Of a stretch of 64,000 bases of DNA, positions 56,762 through 64,000 are shown piece after piece. How positions within the stretch are numbered: position 1 is the stretch's first letter; each line of letters begins with the position of its first letter. The notes under the pieces are model-generated. The model was given only the letters and a program-made list of their open reading frames with translations, had not been told where the DNA came from and ran no database searches. This DNA is from Pseudogulbenkiania ferrooxidans 2002 (GTDB lineage Bacteria > Pseudomonadota > Gammaproteobacteria > Burkholderiales > Chromobacteriaceae). A program made the translations under genes and the position numbers. The stretch is taken from positions 1 to 64,000 of the forward strand of contig NZ_ACIS01000012.1 in the NCBI RefSeq assembly GCF_000174355.1, in the 5' to 3' direction.

Positions 56762-57182
56762 CGGAACCACGCTGGCCTTCGATTTCGGCGAACGTCGCAT
56801 CGGCGTCGCCATGGGGGAGACGCTGCTCGGCATCGCCCATCCACTCACCACCATCGACACCGAAATCACCGAGCAGCGCTTCGCCGCCATCGGCAAGCTG
56901 ATCGAGGAATGGCGGCCGGCGCAGTTGGTGGTCGGCCTGCCGGTGCACGCCGACGGCACCGAGCACGACCTGACCCGGCTCTCGCGCCGCTTCGCCAACC
57001 GCCTCAAGGGCCGCTTCGGGCTGCCGGTGTGGCTGGTCGACGAGCGCCACACCTCGCTGATCGCGGAAAGCCTGCTCAACGAAGCCGGGGTGCGTGGCCG
57101 CAAGCAGAAGCCGGCGCTCGACCAGGTCGCGGCGCAGGCCATCCTGCAGACTTGGTTCGAACAACCGGGCGAAGCGGTGTGA
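56754..57182 (+). CDS. ruvX: RuvX/YqgF putative Holliday junction resolvase, ribosomal RNA maturation factor
   Basis: 142 residues, RNase H-like fold: [14 protein letters not shown] (first Asp), [14 protein letters not shown] (Glu region) and [12 protein letters not shown] (Asp/Glu pair). In E. coli YqgF acts in 16S rRNA 5'-end maturation. It overlaps the next gene by a base. Confidence 0.93.
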   Translation: MPDGTTLAFDFGERRIGVAMGETLLGIAHPLTTIDTEITEQRFAAIGKLIEEWRPAQLVVGLPVHADGTEHDLTRLSRRFANRLKGRFGLPVWLVDERHTSLIAESLLNEAGVRGRKQKPALDQVAAQAILQTWFEQPGEAV

Positions 57183-57637
57183 TGCGCCTGATCGCGCTCG
57201 CGCTGCTGCTGATCGGCGGTGCGGCTTTCGTCTACCTGTGGAAACTGGGCGAGAAGGGGCAGAGCGCCACGCACTGGCCGTCGGCCAGCGGCACCATCGT
57301 GGAGAGCCGTCTCGACATCCGCTCCCACAACGGCGGCGACGGCAATCGCGACGACTATCTGCCACAGTTGCGCTACCGCTACAGCGTCGGCGGCGGCGTC
57401 CTCGAATCCACCATCCGCCGCTACCCCAACCCCGGCGCGATGCAAAGCCGCGATCAGGCCGAAGCGGTCCTGGCGAAGTACCCGAACGGCGCGGTGGTAC
57501 GCGTCTACTACAACCCGGAACGGCCGCAGGAAGCCTGCCTGGAGCCTGGGGAGCACTGGACCGCCTGGGCCGGCAAGGCGCTGACGCTGCTCATCGCGGC
57601 GGCTGGCCTGGTGCTGCTGCTGAAGGGTGAGGATTAG
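57182..57637 (+). CDS. DUF3592-type membrane protein
   Basis: 151 residues: N-terminal membrane helix, a DUF3592-like domain (WPSASGTIVESRLDI, LPQLRYRYSVGGGVL, VYYNPERPQEACLEPG), and a second helix near the C-terminus. Function unknown. Its start overlaps the ruvX stop (TGATG). Confidence 0.8.
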   Translation: MRLIALALLLIGGAAFVYLWKLGEKGQSATHWPSASGTIVESRLDIRSHNGGDGNRDDYLPQLRYRYSVGGGVLESTIRRYPNPGAMQSRDQAEAVLAKYPNGAVVRVYYNPERPQEACLEPGEHWTAWAGKALTLLIAAAGLVLLLKGED

Positions 57638-57663
57638 GCCAGAAGCCAAGCGGACCAAAACGA

Positions 57664-57690
57664 AACGGGTGCCTCTGGCACCCGTTGTTC
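57664..57690 (+). terminator. Intrinsic terminator after the yqgE-ruvX operon
   Basis: ACGGGTGCC / GGCACCCGT stem with a TCT loop, then TGTTCATT. Confidence 0.75.
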
Positions 57691-57715
57691 ATTGATTCAA
57701 CAACTGCCTCCATGG

Positions 57716-57894
57716 AAGCTTATTCCAGGAGGCGAGCGAGCCACAGCAGGTTGAGTGTCTGCCGGAGCACAGGAACCGGAATGAACACAGAGTACATGAG
57801 GATTCCGCATCGCTGAGCGGCTCTTCAAAAAGAGTCGCACGCAGTCCGCCAGCACTCAAGATGCAAAGGCACAGCCGCCTAATGGGAGAAGCTC
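57716..57894 (+). repeat. Dispersed structured repeat, copy B
   Basis: Arms AAGCTTATTCCAGGAGGC (57716 on) and GCCTAATGGGAGAAGCTC (to 57894) are complementary with changes that compensate relative to the other copies. Hairpin 1 is GGAACC...GATTCC with ATGAAC...GTACAT (57772-57806). In the module the stem is changed to GCGGCTCTT...AAGAGTCGC (57817-57838), yet still pairs. The right end touches the stop codon of the YlqF gene. Confidence 0.8.
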
Positions 57895-58828
57895 AGCGCG
57901 AACCCTTGGCGCGTTGTTCCCGCTCCAGCCGCTCCGCTTCGCGCAAAGCCTGGCGCTCCGCCTCGCGCTCGCGCGCCGCCTTTTCCCAGGCTTTCCATTC
58001 GTCCGGGCGCTCCAGCGTGATCGGGCCGATGCTGCCGGCGCGGAAATCGGTCAGCACGATCTCGGCGGCCTTCTGGATATTCACCCGCCCGCCGCCCAGC
58101 ATGGCACCGCGGCGCCTGCCAATCTGCTCCAGCACCTCGAAATCCTGCCAGCCCTCGATATCGCCGACGTTATAGCGCTCCTGCAGCAGCGTGGTGTAGT
58201 GCTTCATCAGGTAGCGCAGCAGCTCCAGCACCACCTCTTCCTCGTCCAGCGCGTTGCGGCCGACCGCGCCGCTGGCGGCCAGGTTGTAGCCGCCCTCTTC
58301 CACCTCGATCTTGGGCCACAGCATGCCGGGGGTATCAACCAGCTCGAAGTCGTCGGCCAGCAGGATGCGCTGCTGACCCTTGGTGATACCCGGCTCGTTG
58401 CCGGTTTTGGCGATGCGCCGCCCGGCCAGGCTATTGATCAGCGTCGACTTGCCGACGTTGGGGATGCCGCAGATCAGCACGCGCAACGGCTTTTCCAGCC
58501 CACCACGGTTGGGTGCCAGCGCACGGCAGGCCGACACCAGCTTGGTGACCGGCGCCCGCTCGCCGGCATCCAGCGCGATGGCGCGGGTACCCGGCTTGGA
58601 ACAGTAGTAATCCAGCCAGACCTGGGTGATGGCCGGATCGGCCAGATCCTGCTTGTTGAGAATCTTCAACGCTGGCTTGCCGCGCGTCATGCGCGCGATC
58701 ATCGGGTTGGCACTGGACGCCGGCAGACGGGCGTCCAGCATTTCGATGACCACATCGATATCCTTGACGCGCTCGGCCAGATCCTTGCGCGCCTTGTTCA
58801 TGTGGCCGGGAAACCATTGAATCGCCAT
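57893..58828 (-). CDS. Ribosome biogenesis GTPase YlqF/RbgA-like
   Basis: 311 residues of the circularly permuted GTPase family: NKQD (58-61) precedes GIPNVGKS (121-128) and DTPGM (165-169). N-terminal WFPGHMNKARKDL is the family signature. It assists late 50S assembly in Bacillus; in beta-proteobacteria the role is inferred. A basic C-terminal tail follows. It is next to a DUF3820 gene. Confidence 0.9.
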   Translation of the reverse strand: MAIQWFPGHMNKARKDLAERVKDIDVVIEMLDARLPASSANPMIARMTRGKPALKILNKQDLADPAITQVWLDYYCSKPGTRAIALDAGERAPVTKLVSACRALAPNRGGLEKPLRVLICGIPNVGKSTLINSLAGRRIAKTGNEPGITKGQQRILLADDFELVDTPGMLWPKIEVEEGGYNLAASGAVGRNALDEEEVVLELLRYLMKHYTTLLQERYNVGDIEGWQDFEVLEQIGRRRGAMLGGGRVNIQKAAEIVLTDFRAGSIGPITLERPDEWKAWEKAAREREAERQALREAERLEREQRAKGSR

Positions 58829-58832
58829 GCTG

Positions 58833-59045
58833 TTACCGTTTCCGTAAGGGGTCCAAAAGGGACGACAGTCCGTTGTGATCGAGTTCGAAGGCCAGCTGCA
58901 GCAAGCGGCCGATTTCCCCTTTGGGAAAGCCTTCGCGGGCGAACCAGGCCAGGTAATGCCCGGGCAGATCGGCGATCAGCCGGCCCTGGTACTTGCCGAA
59001 CGGCATCTGGCGCGTCACCAGCAGGAGAAGGTCGTCGGCATTCAT
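58833..59045 (-). CDS. DUF3820-family small protein
   Basis: 70 residues from ATG 59045. The pattern MPFGKYQGRLIADLPGHYLA and WFAREGFPKGEIGRLL is DUF3820 (a short exonuclease-associated or stand-alone domain). It is close to the ylqF start, so probably co-transcribed. Confidence 0.85.
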   Translation of the reverse strand: MNADDLLLLVTRQMPFGKYQGRLIADLPGHYLAWFAREGFPKGEIGRLLQLAFELDHNGLSSLLDPLRKR

Positions 59046-59127
59046 GGCGGCACTCGAACTCGGGGAAGCGCATTGTGCCAAAGAGTGCAGGCACTGACCA
59101 TGCGCAACATAGAAAACCTGTCTTCAG

Positions 59128-59270
59128 GGCCTATTCCAGTAGGCAAGTGAGCCAAAGCAGGTTGAGTGCTGCCAGCGCACAGGAACCGCAATGGACACGT
59201 AGTCCATGAGGATTCCGAGCACTGCCGGCGCTCAAGATGCGAAGGCGCAACTGCCTAATGGGATAGGCTC
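59128..59270 (+). repeat. Dispersed structured repeat, copy C (lacks the inner module)
   Basis: Arms GGGCCTATTCCAGTAGGC (from about 59127) and GCCTAATGGGATAGGCTC (to 59270) are complementary at about 15 of 18 positions. Hairpin 1 GGAACC...GATTCC with ATGGAC...GTCCAT is intact (59182-59216). The 31-bp module present in A, B, D and E is absent, so the copy is shorter. Its right end abuts the stop codon of the next minus-strand gene. Confidence 0.8.
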
Positions 59271-59609
59271 TTACAAGGGCATCGGCTTGCCGTCATTGAG
59301 ATTGAGAAAGCCCTTCACCACACGATAGATCAGCCAGACGTAGACCGCGAACAGGATCACGAAGCCGACCAACAGGAACACCGTCAGGTAGCCCAGCACC
59401 AGCCCCAGCAATCCCCACCAGAAGGTGCGCATCTGCCACAGGAAATGGCTCTCGTACAGCGTGCCACGGGTGTCGTCACGCTTGAGGTAATTGATGATGA
59501 TGGCGACGATCGCCGTCACGCCGACGAACAGGCTCAGCGCCTGCAGGATGTAGACGGCCAGCGTCAGGTTGTTGAGCTTGCGTTCAAATTCGTGGTCGAT
59601 CAGTTCCAT
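59271..59609 (-). CDS. DUF4870-like integral membrane protein
   Basis: 112 residues from ATG 59609 (AAGGAAAACGC upstream). Three hydrophobic helices (LAVYILQALSLFVGVTAIVA, FWWGLLGLVLGYLTVFLLVG, ILFAVYVWLIYRVVKG) and the NYLKRDDTRGTLYESHFLWQ loop typical of this family. Function unknown. Confidence 0.8.
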   Translation of the reverse strand: MELIDHEFERKLNNLTLAVYILQALSLFVGVTAIVAIIINYLKRDDTRGTLYESHFLWQMRTFWWGLLGLVLGYLTVFLLVGFVILFAVYVWLIYRVVKGFLNLNDGKPMPL

Positions 59610-59728
59610 GCGTTTTCCTTGTTTTATCGGATGGCCACCGGCACGCCGGCAAAGCCGTCCCGTCCTGGCCCACGGCCACAGACAGTAGCGCAAGGTAACG
59701 CAGCGACGCCAGCCTGAGCGGTTCGGAG

Positions 59729-60283
59729 CTAGACGCCGACCGCGCTCCAGCGCGCCAGGACCTTGGCCGTCTCGTCGCGGCAGAAGCGGATAACCTCCTC
59801 CACCGGGCAGCGCTCAAGCCACAGCGGCAGGCTCGGCCCGGCCACCTCGGTCTGCGCCGCTCCCGTCATCACCGGCACCGCCGGGCGAGACGGCAGCCCC
59901 AGCCGTTGCGCCAGCACCGCCAAGCGGCGGTTGGCTTCGTCCAGTTGCGGCAGCGTATCGGCGCTCACCGCGACATGGCTCAAGCCCAGGAGCAGGATGC
60001 GCGCCGCCAGCCAGTCGGCCGCATCGCTGAAACGCGCCGGGGCATGGCTGCCGTCGTGTCGGCGACGGGAGGCAGCCAGCAGCATGGCGACGGTGCGGAT
60101 GCCGGGCAGGCGCGATTCCGCCAGCAGCAAGGTGCCGGGCATGGGCTGGGTGGCGCGCAGTTCGGCCACGCCGTTGGCACCCTCGGACAGCAATTCCACA
60201 TCCCTTAACAGGGTGATAGCACAGCCTGGCAGGCTCGGCAGGGCCGCGTCGGCGCTAAGCAAGGCATCGTGGCGGGGGTTCAT
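59729..60283 (-). CDS. Protein of unknown function
   Basis: 184 residues from ATG 60283 (GGAGAACGAGATC upstream). No signal peptide or membrane segment. Mostly helical; contains DAADWLAARILLLGLSHVAV and PLWLERCPVEEVIRFCRDET. I do not recognise the family. It is a single gene with no clear functional neighbour. Confidence 0.6.
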   Translation of the reverse strand: MNPRHDALLSADAALPSLPGCAITLLRDVELLSEGANGVAELRATQPMPGTLLLAESRLPGIRTVAMLLAASRRRHDGSHAPARFSDAADWLAARILLLGLSHVAVSADTLPQLDEANRRLAVLAQRLGLPSRPAVPVMTGAAQTEVAGPSLPLWLERCPVEEVIRFCRDETAKVLARWSAVGV

Positions 60284-60545
60284 GATCTCGTTCTCCAGTG
60301 AAGTCGGGTGACTGCGGTTCTGGAGATCATTTGCCGGGAGCTGAAAAGACAAATGCCGCCTGAACCGCGGCGGCATTTGTCGGGAATCTGGTGTGTTGGT
60401 TTGCTTTGTCAGAGCACACACGCCCCTTGGCGCCGCCATGAGCTGCGGTACCAATAAAAATAGACGTAAGAGGTGACAAAGGATTTAAGCATGGTGCCAT
60501 CATGCCGACAGCCACCTCGCCCTGTCAAGGCGCAAGGGGATAAAA

Positions 60546-60568
60546 AAACCCGGCATGACGCCGGGTTT
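60546..60568 (-). terminator. Intrinsic terminator after the ETF-QO gene
   Basis: AAACCCGGC / GCCGGGTTT stem with a short loop; read leftward it is followed by a run of T, immediately after the stop codon at 60575. Confidence 0.85.
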
Positions 60569-60574
60569 GCTGGA

Positions 60575-62209
60575 TTACATGTTCGGGTAGTTGGGCCCGC
60601 CGCCGCCTTCCGGCGTCACCCAATTGATGTTCTGGGTCGGGTCCTTGATGTCGCAGGTCTTGCAGTGCACGCAGTTCTGCGCGTTGATCTGCAGGCGAGG
60701 TTCGCCCTCCTCGCGGCCGACGATCTCGTACACCCCGGCCGGGCAGTAGCGCGTCTCCGGCGCGTCGTACTGCGCCAGATTGATCTTGATCGGGACGCTC
60801 GGATCCTTCAGCTTGAGGTGAGCCGGCTGGTCTTCGCTGTGGTTGGTGTTGGAGATGAACACCGACGACAGGCGGTCGAAGGTCAGCACCCCGTCCGGTT
60901 TCGGGTAGGCGATCGGCGTGCACTCGTCCTTGGGCTTGAGGCACTCGTGGTCGGCGTGCTTGTGGTGCAGCGTCCACGGTGCCTTGCCGCGGAACAGGTA
61001 GGTGTCCAGCGCCGAGTAGAGCATCGCCGGCCACAGCCCCCAGCGGAACGCCGGGCGGATGTTGCGCACGCGGTAGAGTTCGTCGTAGAGCCAGCTCTGC
61101 TTGAACCTGGCGGTGTACGCGCTGGCCTCGACCGCTTGGCCTTCCTGGGCCGTGGCCAGCGCCTCGACGATCGCCTCGGCCGCGAGCATGGCGGACTTCA
61201 TCGCGGTGTGGGTGCCCTTGATCTTGGGCACGTTTAGGAAGCCGGCGGTGTCGCCGATCAGCACCCCGCCCGGGAAAGTGAGCTTGGGAATGCTCTGCAG
61301 CCCGCCTTCGGAGATGGCGCGCGCGCCGTAGGACAGGCGCCGCCCGCCTTCGAACACCCCACGGATCGCCGGGTGGGTCTTGAAGCGCTGGAATTCCTCG
61401 TACGGCGACAGGTAGGGGTTCTGGTAGTCCAGCCCGACCACGAAGCCGACCACCACCTGATTGTTTTCCAGGTGGTAGAGGAAGGAGCCGCCGTAGGTAG
61501 CGGTGTCCATCGGCCAGCCGGCAGTGTGGGTGATCTTGCCCGGCTGGTGCAGCTCGGGTTTCACCTCCCACAGTTCCTTGATGCCGATGCCGTAGGTTTG
61601 CGGGTCGGCGCCGTTACGCAACTTGAAGCGCTCGAACAGGGTCTTGGTGAGCGAGCCGCGACAGCCTTCGGCGAACACGGTCTGCCGGGCCCACAGCTCG
61701 ATGCCGGGCTCGCCGTCCTGGTCGCCGTTTTTGCCGGTGCCGACGTTGCCGGTAGCCACGCCCTTGACCGAGCCGTCCGGGTGGTAGAGCACTTCGGCGG
61801 CGGCGAAGCCGGGGTAGATTTCCACTCCCAGCTCTTCGGCCTGCTGGCCGAGCCAGCGGCAGAAGTTGCCGAGGCTGATGATGTAGTTGCCCTCGTTGTG
61901 CATCTGCGGCGGGGTGGGCAGCTGGATCGACTCGGTCTCGGTCAGCAGCAGGAACTGGTCCTTCTGGGCCGGGGTGTTGAGCGGCGCGCCCTTGTCTTTC
62001 CAGTCGGGGATCAGTTCGTTCAGCGTGCGCGGTTCGAGCACCGCGCCGGAGAGGATGTGGGCGCCGATTTCGGAGCCTTTCTCCAGCAGGCAGACGCTGA
62101 TCTCCTGGCCCTTCTCGGCCGCCAGCTGCTTGAGGCGAATCGCCGCGGTCAGGCCGGAAGGGCCGCCGCCGACGATCACCACGTCGTATTCCATGTATTC
62201 GCGTTCCAC
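60575..62209 (-). CDS. Electron transfer flavoprotein-ubiquinone oxidoreductase
   Basis: 544 residues from GTG 62209 (GAGGAG upstream). FAD-binding [25 protein letters not shown]-specific [14 protein letters not shown] and the C-terminal 4Fe-4S site with [12 protein letters not shown]. It passes electrons from acyl-CoA and amino-acid dehydrogenases through ETF to ubiquinone. It precedes a class III CoA-transferase in the same direction, which fits organic acid or amino-acid catabolism. Confidence 0.95.
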   Translation of the reverse strand: MEREYMEYDVVIVGGGPSGLTAAIRLKQLAAEKGQEISVCLLEKGSEIGAHILSGAVLEPRTLNELIPDWKDKGAPLNTPAQKDQFLLLTETESIQLPTPPQMHNEGNYIISLGNFCRWLGQQAEELGVEIYPGFAAAEVLYHPDGSVKGVATGNVGTGKNGDQDGEPGIELWARQTVFAEGCRGSLTKTLFERFKLRNGADPQTYGIGIKELWEVKPELHQPGKITHTAGWPMDTATYGGSFLYHLENNQVVVGFVVGLDYQNPYLSPYEEFQRFKTHPAIRGVFEGGRRLSYGARAISEGGLQSIPKLTFPGGVLIGDTAGFLNVPKIKGTHTAMKSAMLAAEAIVEALATAQEGQAVEASAYTARFKQSWLYDELYRVRNIRPAFRWGLWPAMLYSALDTYLFRGKAPWTLHHKHADHECLKPKDECTPIAYPKPDGVLTFDRLSSVFISNTNHSEDQPAHLKLKDPSVPIKINLAQYDAPETRYCPAGVYEIVGREEGEPRLQINAQNCVHCKTCDIKDPTQNINWVTPEGGGGPNYPNM

Positions 62210-62412
62210 CGCTACTCCTCGCTCATCCGCATGACGTTATTCCAACTCGCCTTAGAAGCGACAACTTTGTCGGCTACGCTCACTTGCCTTCGCCTTAGCT
62301 TCGCAGAAACTCGCCCTGACGGGCTTCGTTTTCTCGCTCCTGATGCTGTTTGGAATTCAATGGCGATCATGATGCAATGAATCCAGCCATCCGTCAAAAA
62401 TCAAACAAGCGT

Positions 62413-63606
62413 TTAAATTATTCCTGATTGGTGCAGTTGCACAATTGCCTCACCATCATACCCCAGCGCGCCCAGCACCTCGTCGGTGTCGGCACCGAGC
62501 TTGGGAGGGGCCCGATGATACTCCACCGGCGTGCCGGACAGCTTGATCGGGCAGCCCACCAGCGGCACGTCCTGGCCGACGCTGTCTTCCAGATGGATTT
62601 CCATGCCGCGATGGCGGATCTGCGGATCGGCGAAGGCCTCGGCCACGTTGTTGATCGGCCCGCACGGCACACCGGCCTCGTCGAGCGCCTTGAGCCACTC
62701 GTCGCGGCTGCGGGCGCGGAAGGCTTCGGCCAACATCGGCACCAGTTGCTCGCGGTATTGTACCCGTGCCGGGTTGCTTGCGAAGCGTTCGTCATCGGCC
62801 AGTTGCGGCTGACCGATCAACTGGCACACCGCGCGGAACTGCTTGTCGTTGCCGCAGGCGAGGATGAAGTGGCCGTCGCCGGCGGTCTTGAACACCTGGT
62901 AGGGCACGATGTTGGGGTGGGCGTTGCCCAGGCGCGGCGGTACGGTGCGGCCGACCAGCCAGTTCATGTTGACGTTGGCCAGCATGGCAAGCGAGCAATC
63001 GAACAGCGCCATGTCGATGTACTGGCCCTGCCCGGTACGGCTCCTGGCCAGCAGCGCCGCCTGCACCGCGTTGGCGGCGTAGAGGCCGGTGAAGAGGTCG
63101 GTCACGGCGACACCGACCTTGTGCGGCTCGCCGTCGGCCGGGCCGGTGATGCTCATCAGCCCGCTCATGCCCTGCACGATGTAGTCGTAACCGGGCAGTT
63201 CGGCGTAGGGGCCGTCCTGGCCGAAGCCGGTGATCGAGCAGTACACCAGGCGCGGGTTGAGGCTCTTGAGGCTGTCGTAGTCGAGCCCGTATTTCTTCAG
63301 CCCGCCGACCTTGTAGTTCTCCAACAGCACGTCGGCCTCTTCGGCCAACCTGCGCACGATGGCCTGGCCCTCGGGACGGGTGATGTCGACGGTGACTGAG
63401 CGCTTGCCACGGTTGGCGCACAGGAAGTAGGCGGCGGTGCCGTCCGGCAGGCTGGGTGGCGCCCACTGCCGGGTGTCGTCGCCCTGGCCGGGACGCTCCA
63501 CCTTGATCACCTCGGCGCCGAGGTCGGCCAGCAGCTGGCCGGTCCACGGCCCTGCCAATACGCGCGTCAGATCGAGAACCTTGAAACCGGAAAGGGCGCC
63601 AGACAT
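62413..63606 (-). CDS. Class III (CaiB/BaiF) CoA-transferase
   Basis: 397 residues from ATG 63606 (AGGAG seven bases upstream). Family motifs: FKVLDLTRVLAGPWTGQLLA, YFLCANRGKRSVTVD, and the catalytic Asp region in VGVAVTDLFTGLYAANA. It moves CoA between carboxylic acids; the pair is unknown. A dispersed repeat (copy D) forms its untranslated leader. Its earlier in-frame start at 63657 lies inside the repeat and is less likely. Confidence 0.92.
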   Translation of the reverse strand: MSGALSGFKVLDLTRVLAGPWTGQLLADLGAEVIKVERPGQGDDTRQWAPPSLPDGTAAYFLCANRGKRSVTVDITRPEGQAIVRRLAEEADVLLENYKVGGLKKYGLDYDSLKSLNPRLVYCSITGFGQDGPYAELPGYDYIVQGMSGLMSITGPADGEPHKVGVAVTDLFTGLYAANAVQAALLARSRTGQGQYIDMALFDCSLAMLANVNMNWLVGRTVPPRLGNAHPNIVPYQVFKTAGDGHFILACGNDKQFRAVCQLIGQPQLADDERFASNPARVQYREQLVPMLAEAFRARSRDEWLKALDEAGVPCGPINNVAEAFADPQIRHRGMEIHLEDSVGQDVPLVGCPIKLSGTPVEYHRAPPKLGADTDEVLGALGYDGEAIVQLHQSGII

Positions 63607-63622
63607 TGTTATCTCCTCTGTA

Positions 63623-63833
63623 AGAACCAGCCCGATTAGGCGGCCGTGCCTTCGCATCTCGAGCGCCGGCGATACTCTGAGCGTGCGAATCCATCGCTGA
63701 GCAAATCGAAGATTTGCACGCAGGGATTCGCTCCGCGATCAGGAATCCTCATGTACTCCGTGTACATTCCGGTTCCTGTGCTCGGGCGACACTCAACCTG
63801 CCTTGGCTCGCCCGCCTACTGGGACAGGCTCTG
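63623..63833 (-). repeat. Dispersed structured repeat, copy D, with nested inverted module
   Basis: The element runs right to left. Arms GAGCCTGTCCCAGTAGGC (down from 63833) and GCCTAATCGGGCTGGTTC (to 63623) pair with one bulge. Hairpin 1 lies at 63742-63776 with inner ATGTAC...GTACAT. In the module, the outer stem GCGAATCC (63685-63692) / GGATTCGC (63724-63731) is split by a second 31-bp module copy (63693-63723) lying in the opposite orientation. Confidence 0.8.
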
Positions 63834-63907
63834 CAAACTTGTCATAAAGGTTGGCCGAAACAAGCCGCAACGGACGGTCGGCCATCCGCTCAGGGCTGTC
63901 ACGGCAG

Positions 63908-63933
63908 AAAAAAGGGCCCGGACAAGCCGGGCC
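63908..63933 (-). terminator. Terminator of a gene beyond the right edge
   Basis: GGCCCGG / CCGGGCC stem, five-base loop; read leftward it is followed by TTTTTT. A TGA reading leftward at 63994-63992 may end a gene that enters from the right edge, but too little is visible to call it. Confidence 0.7.
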
Positions 63934-64000
63934 TCAAGAACAGACAGGAACGACCATGGCCGCCGGGTGGAGCCTCGGCGGCCGCTCCCTATCAGGCAAA

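Noticed and set aside
54659-57658. 999-residue minus frame running over smc, yqgE and ruvX
   Set aside because: It crosses three well-supported genes in the wrong frame, has a low-complexity Ala/Gly/Arg composition and no domain.

Overview
The window reads as a chromosomal segment of a flagellated, respiring betaproteobacterium of the Neisseriales / Chromobacteriaceae type. The grounds are GC-rich core genes, a NAD-dependent DNA ligase of about 811 residues, a ZipA homologue next to ligA, a cytochrome bo ubiquinol oxidase operon and a polar-type flagellar filament cluster. Genus is not determined from the sequence. No tRNA, rRNA or CRISPR array was recognised.

Positions 1-17.4 kb look like an accessory island: visibly lower GC, small orphan genes, short intergenic repeats and a remnant intron. 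They hold a controller-like XRE repressor with a tandem direct-repeat operator, a run of signal-peptide or membrane proteins (966-3849), the 5' RNA part of a group II intron without its reverse transcriptase (4168 to about 4740), several orphan genes, and a tightly overlapping six-gene minus-strand operon (17408 to 7364). That operon is a complete type I restriction-modification system (hsdR, hsdS, hsdM) with three inserted genes: a PHP-domain/SMC-like ATPase, an internally deleted AlbA_2/Schlafen-type ATP-binding protein and a PrrC/RloC-like ATPase carrying an R-x3-E...H nuclease-like triad. It is probably a composite defence locus coupling DNA restriction to one or two back-up effectors.

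From 18.67 kb the core genome begins: cyoABCDE (18671-23539); a beta-hydroxyacid dehydrogenase; flagellar genes (FlhB-like fragment, fliK, DUF2802, fliT, fliS, fliD, flaG, fliC) with a textbook sigma-28 promoter before flagellin; then an eight-gene biosynthetic cluster read toward flagellin (30157-41952) holding a 1596-residue multi-domain glycosyltransferase, DegT aminotransferase, methyltransferase, acyl carrier protein, hexapeptide acyltransferase, radical SAM enzyme, aldehyde dehydrogenase and AMP-dependent ligase. This is probably a surface or flagellin glycan pathway. Purine salvage (MTA/MTI phosphorylase, hpt), galU and a TPR glycosyltransferase-like protein follow.

The last part holds ligA, zipA and smc, with zipA and smc separated by a plus-strand marR-cytochrome b561-yceI-yceI block, then yqgE-ruvX, rbgA/ylqF, ETF-ubiquinone oxidoreductase and a class III CoA-transferase. 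Five copies of an intergenic element of about 145-210 bp are scattered between 51.56 and 63.83 kb. Their terminal arms differ in sequence between copies but stay complementary within each copy, and they carry two inner hairpins, one of which behaves as a separable 31-bp module. With the composite restriction operon, this repeat family is the most novel-looking content of the window.
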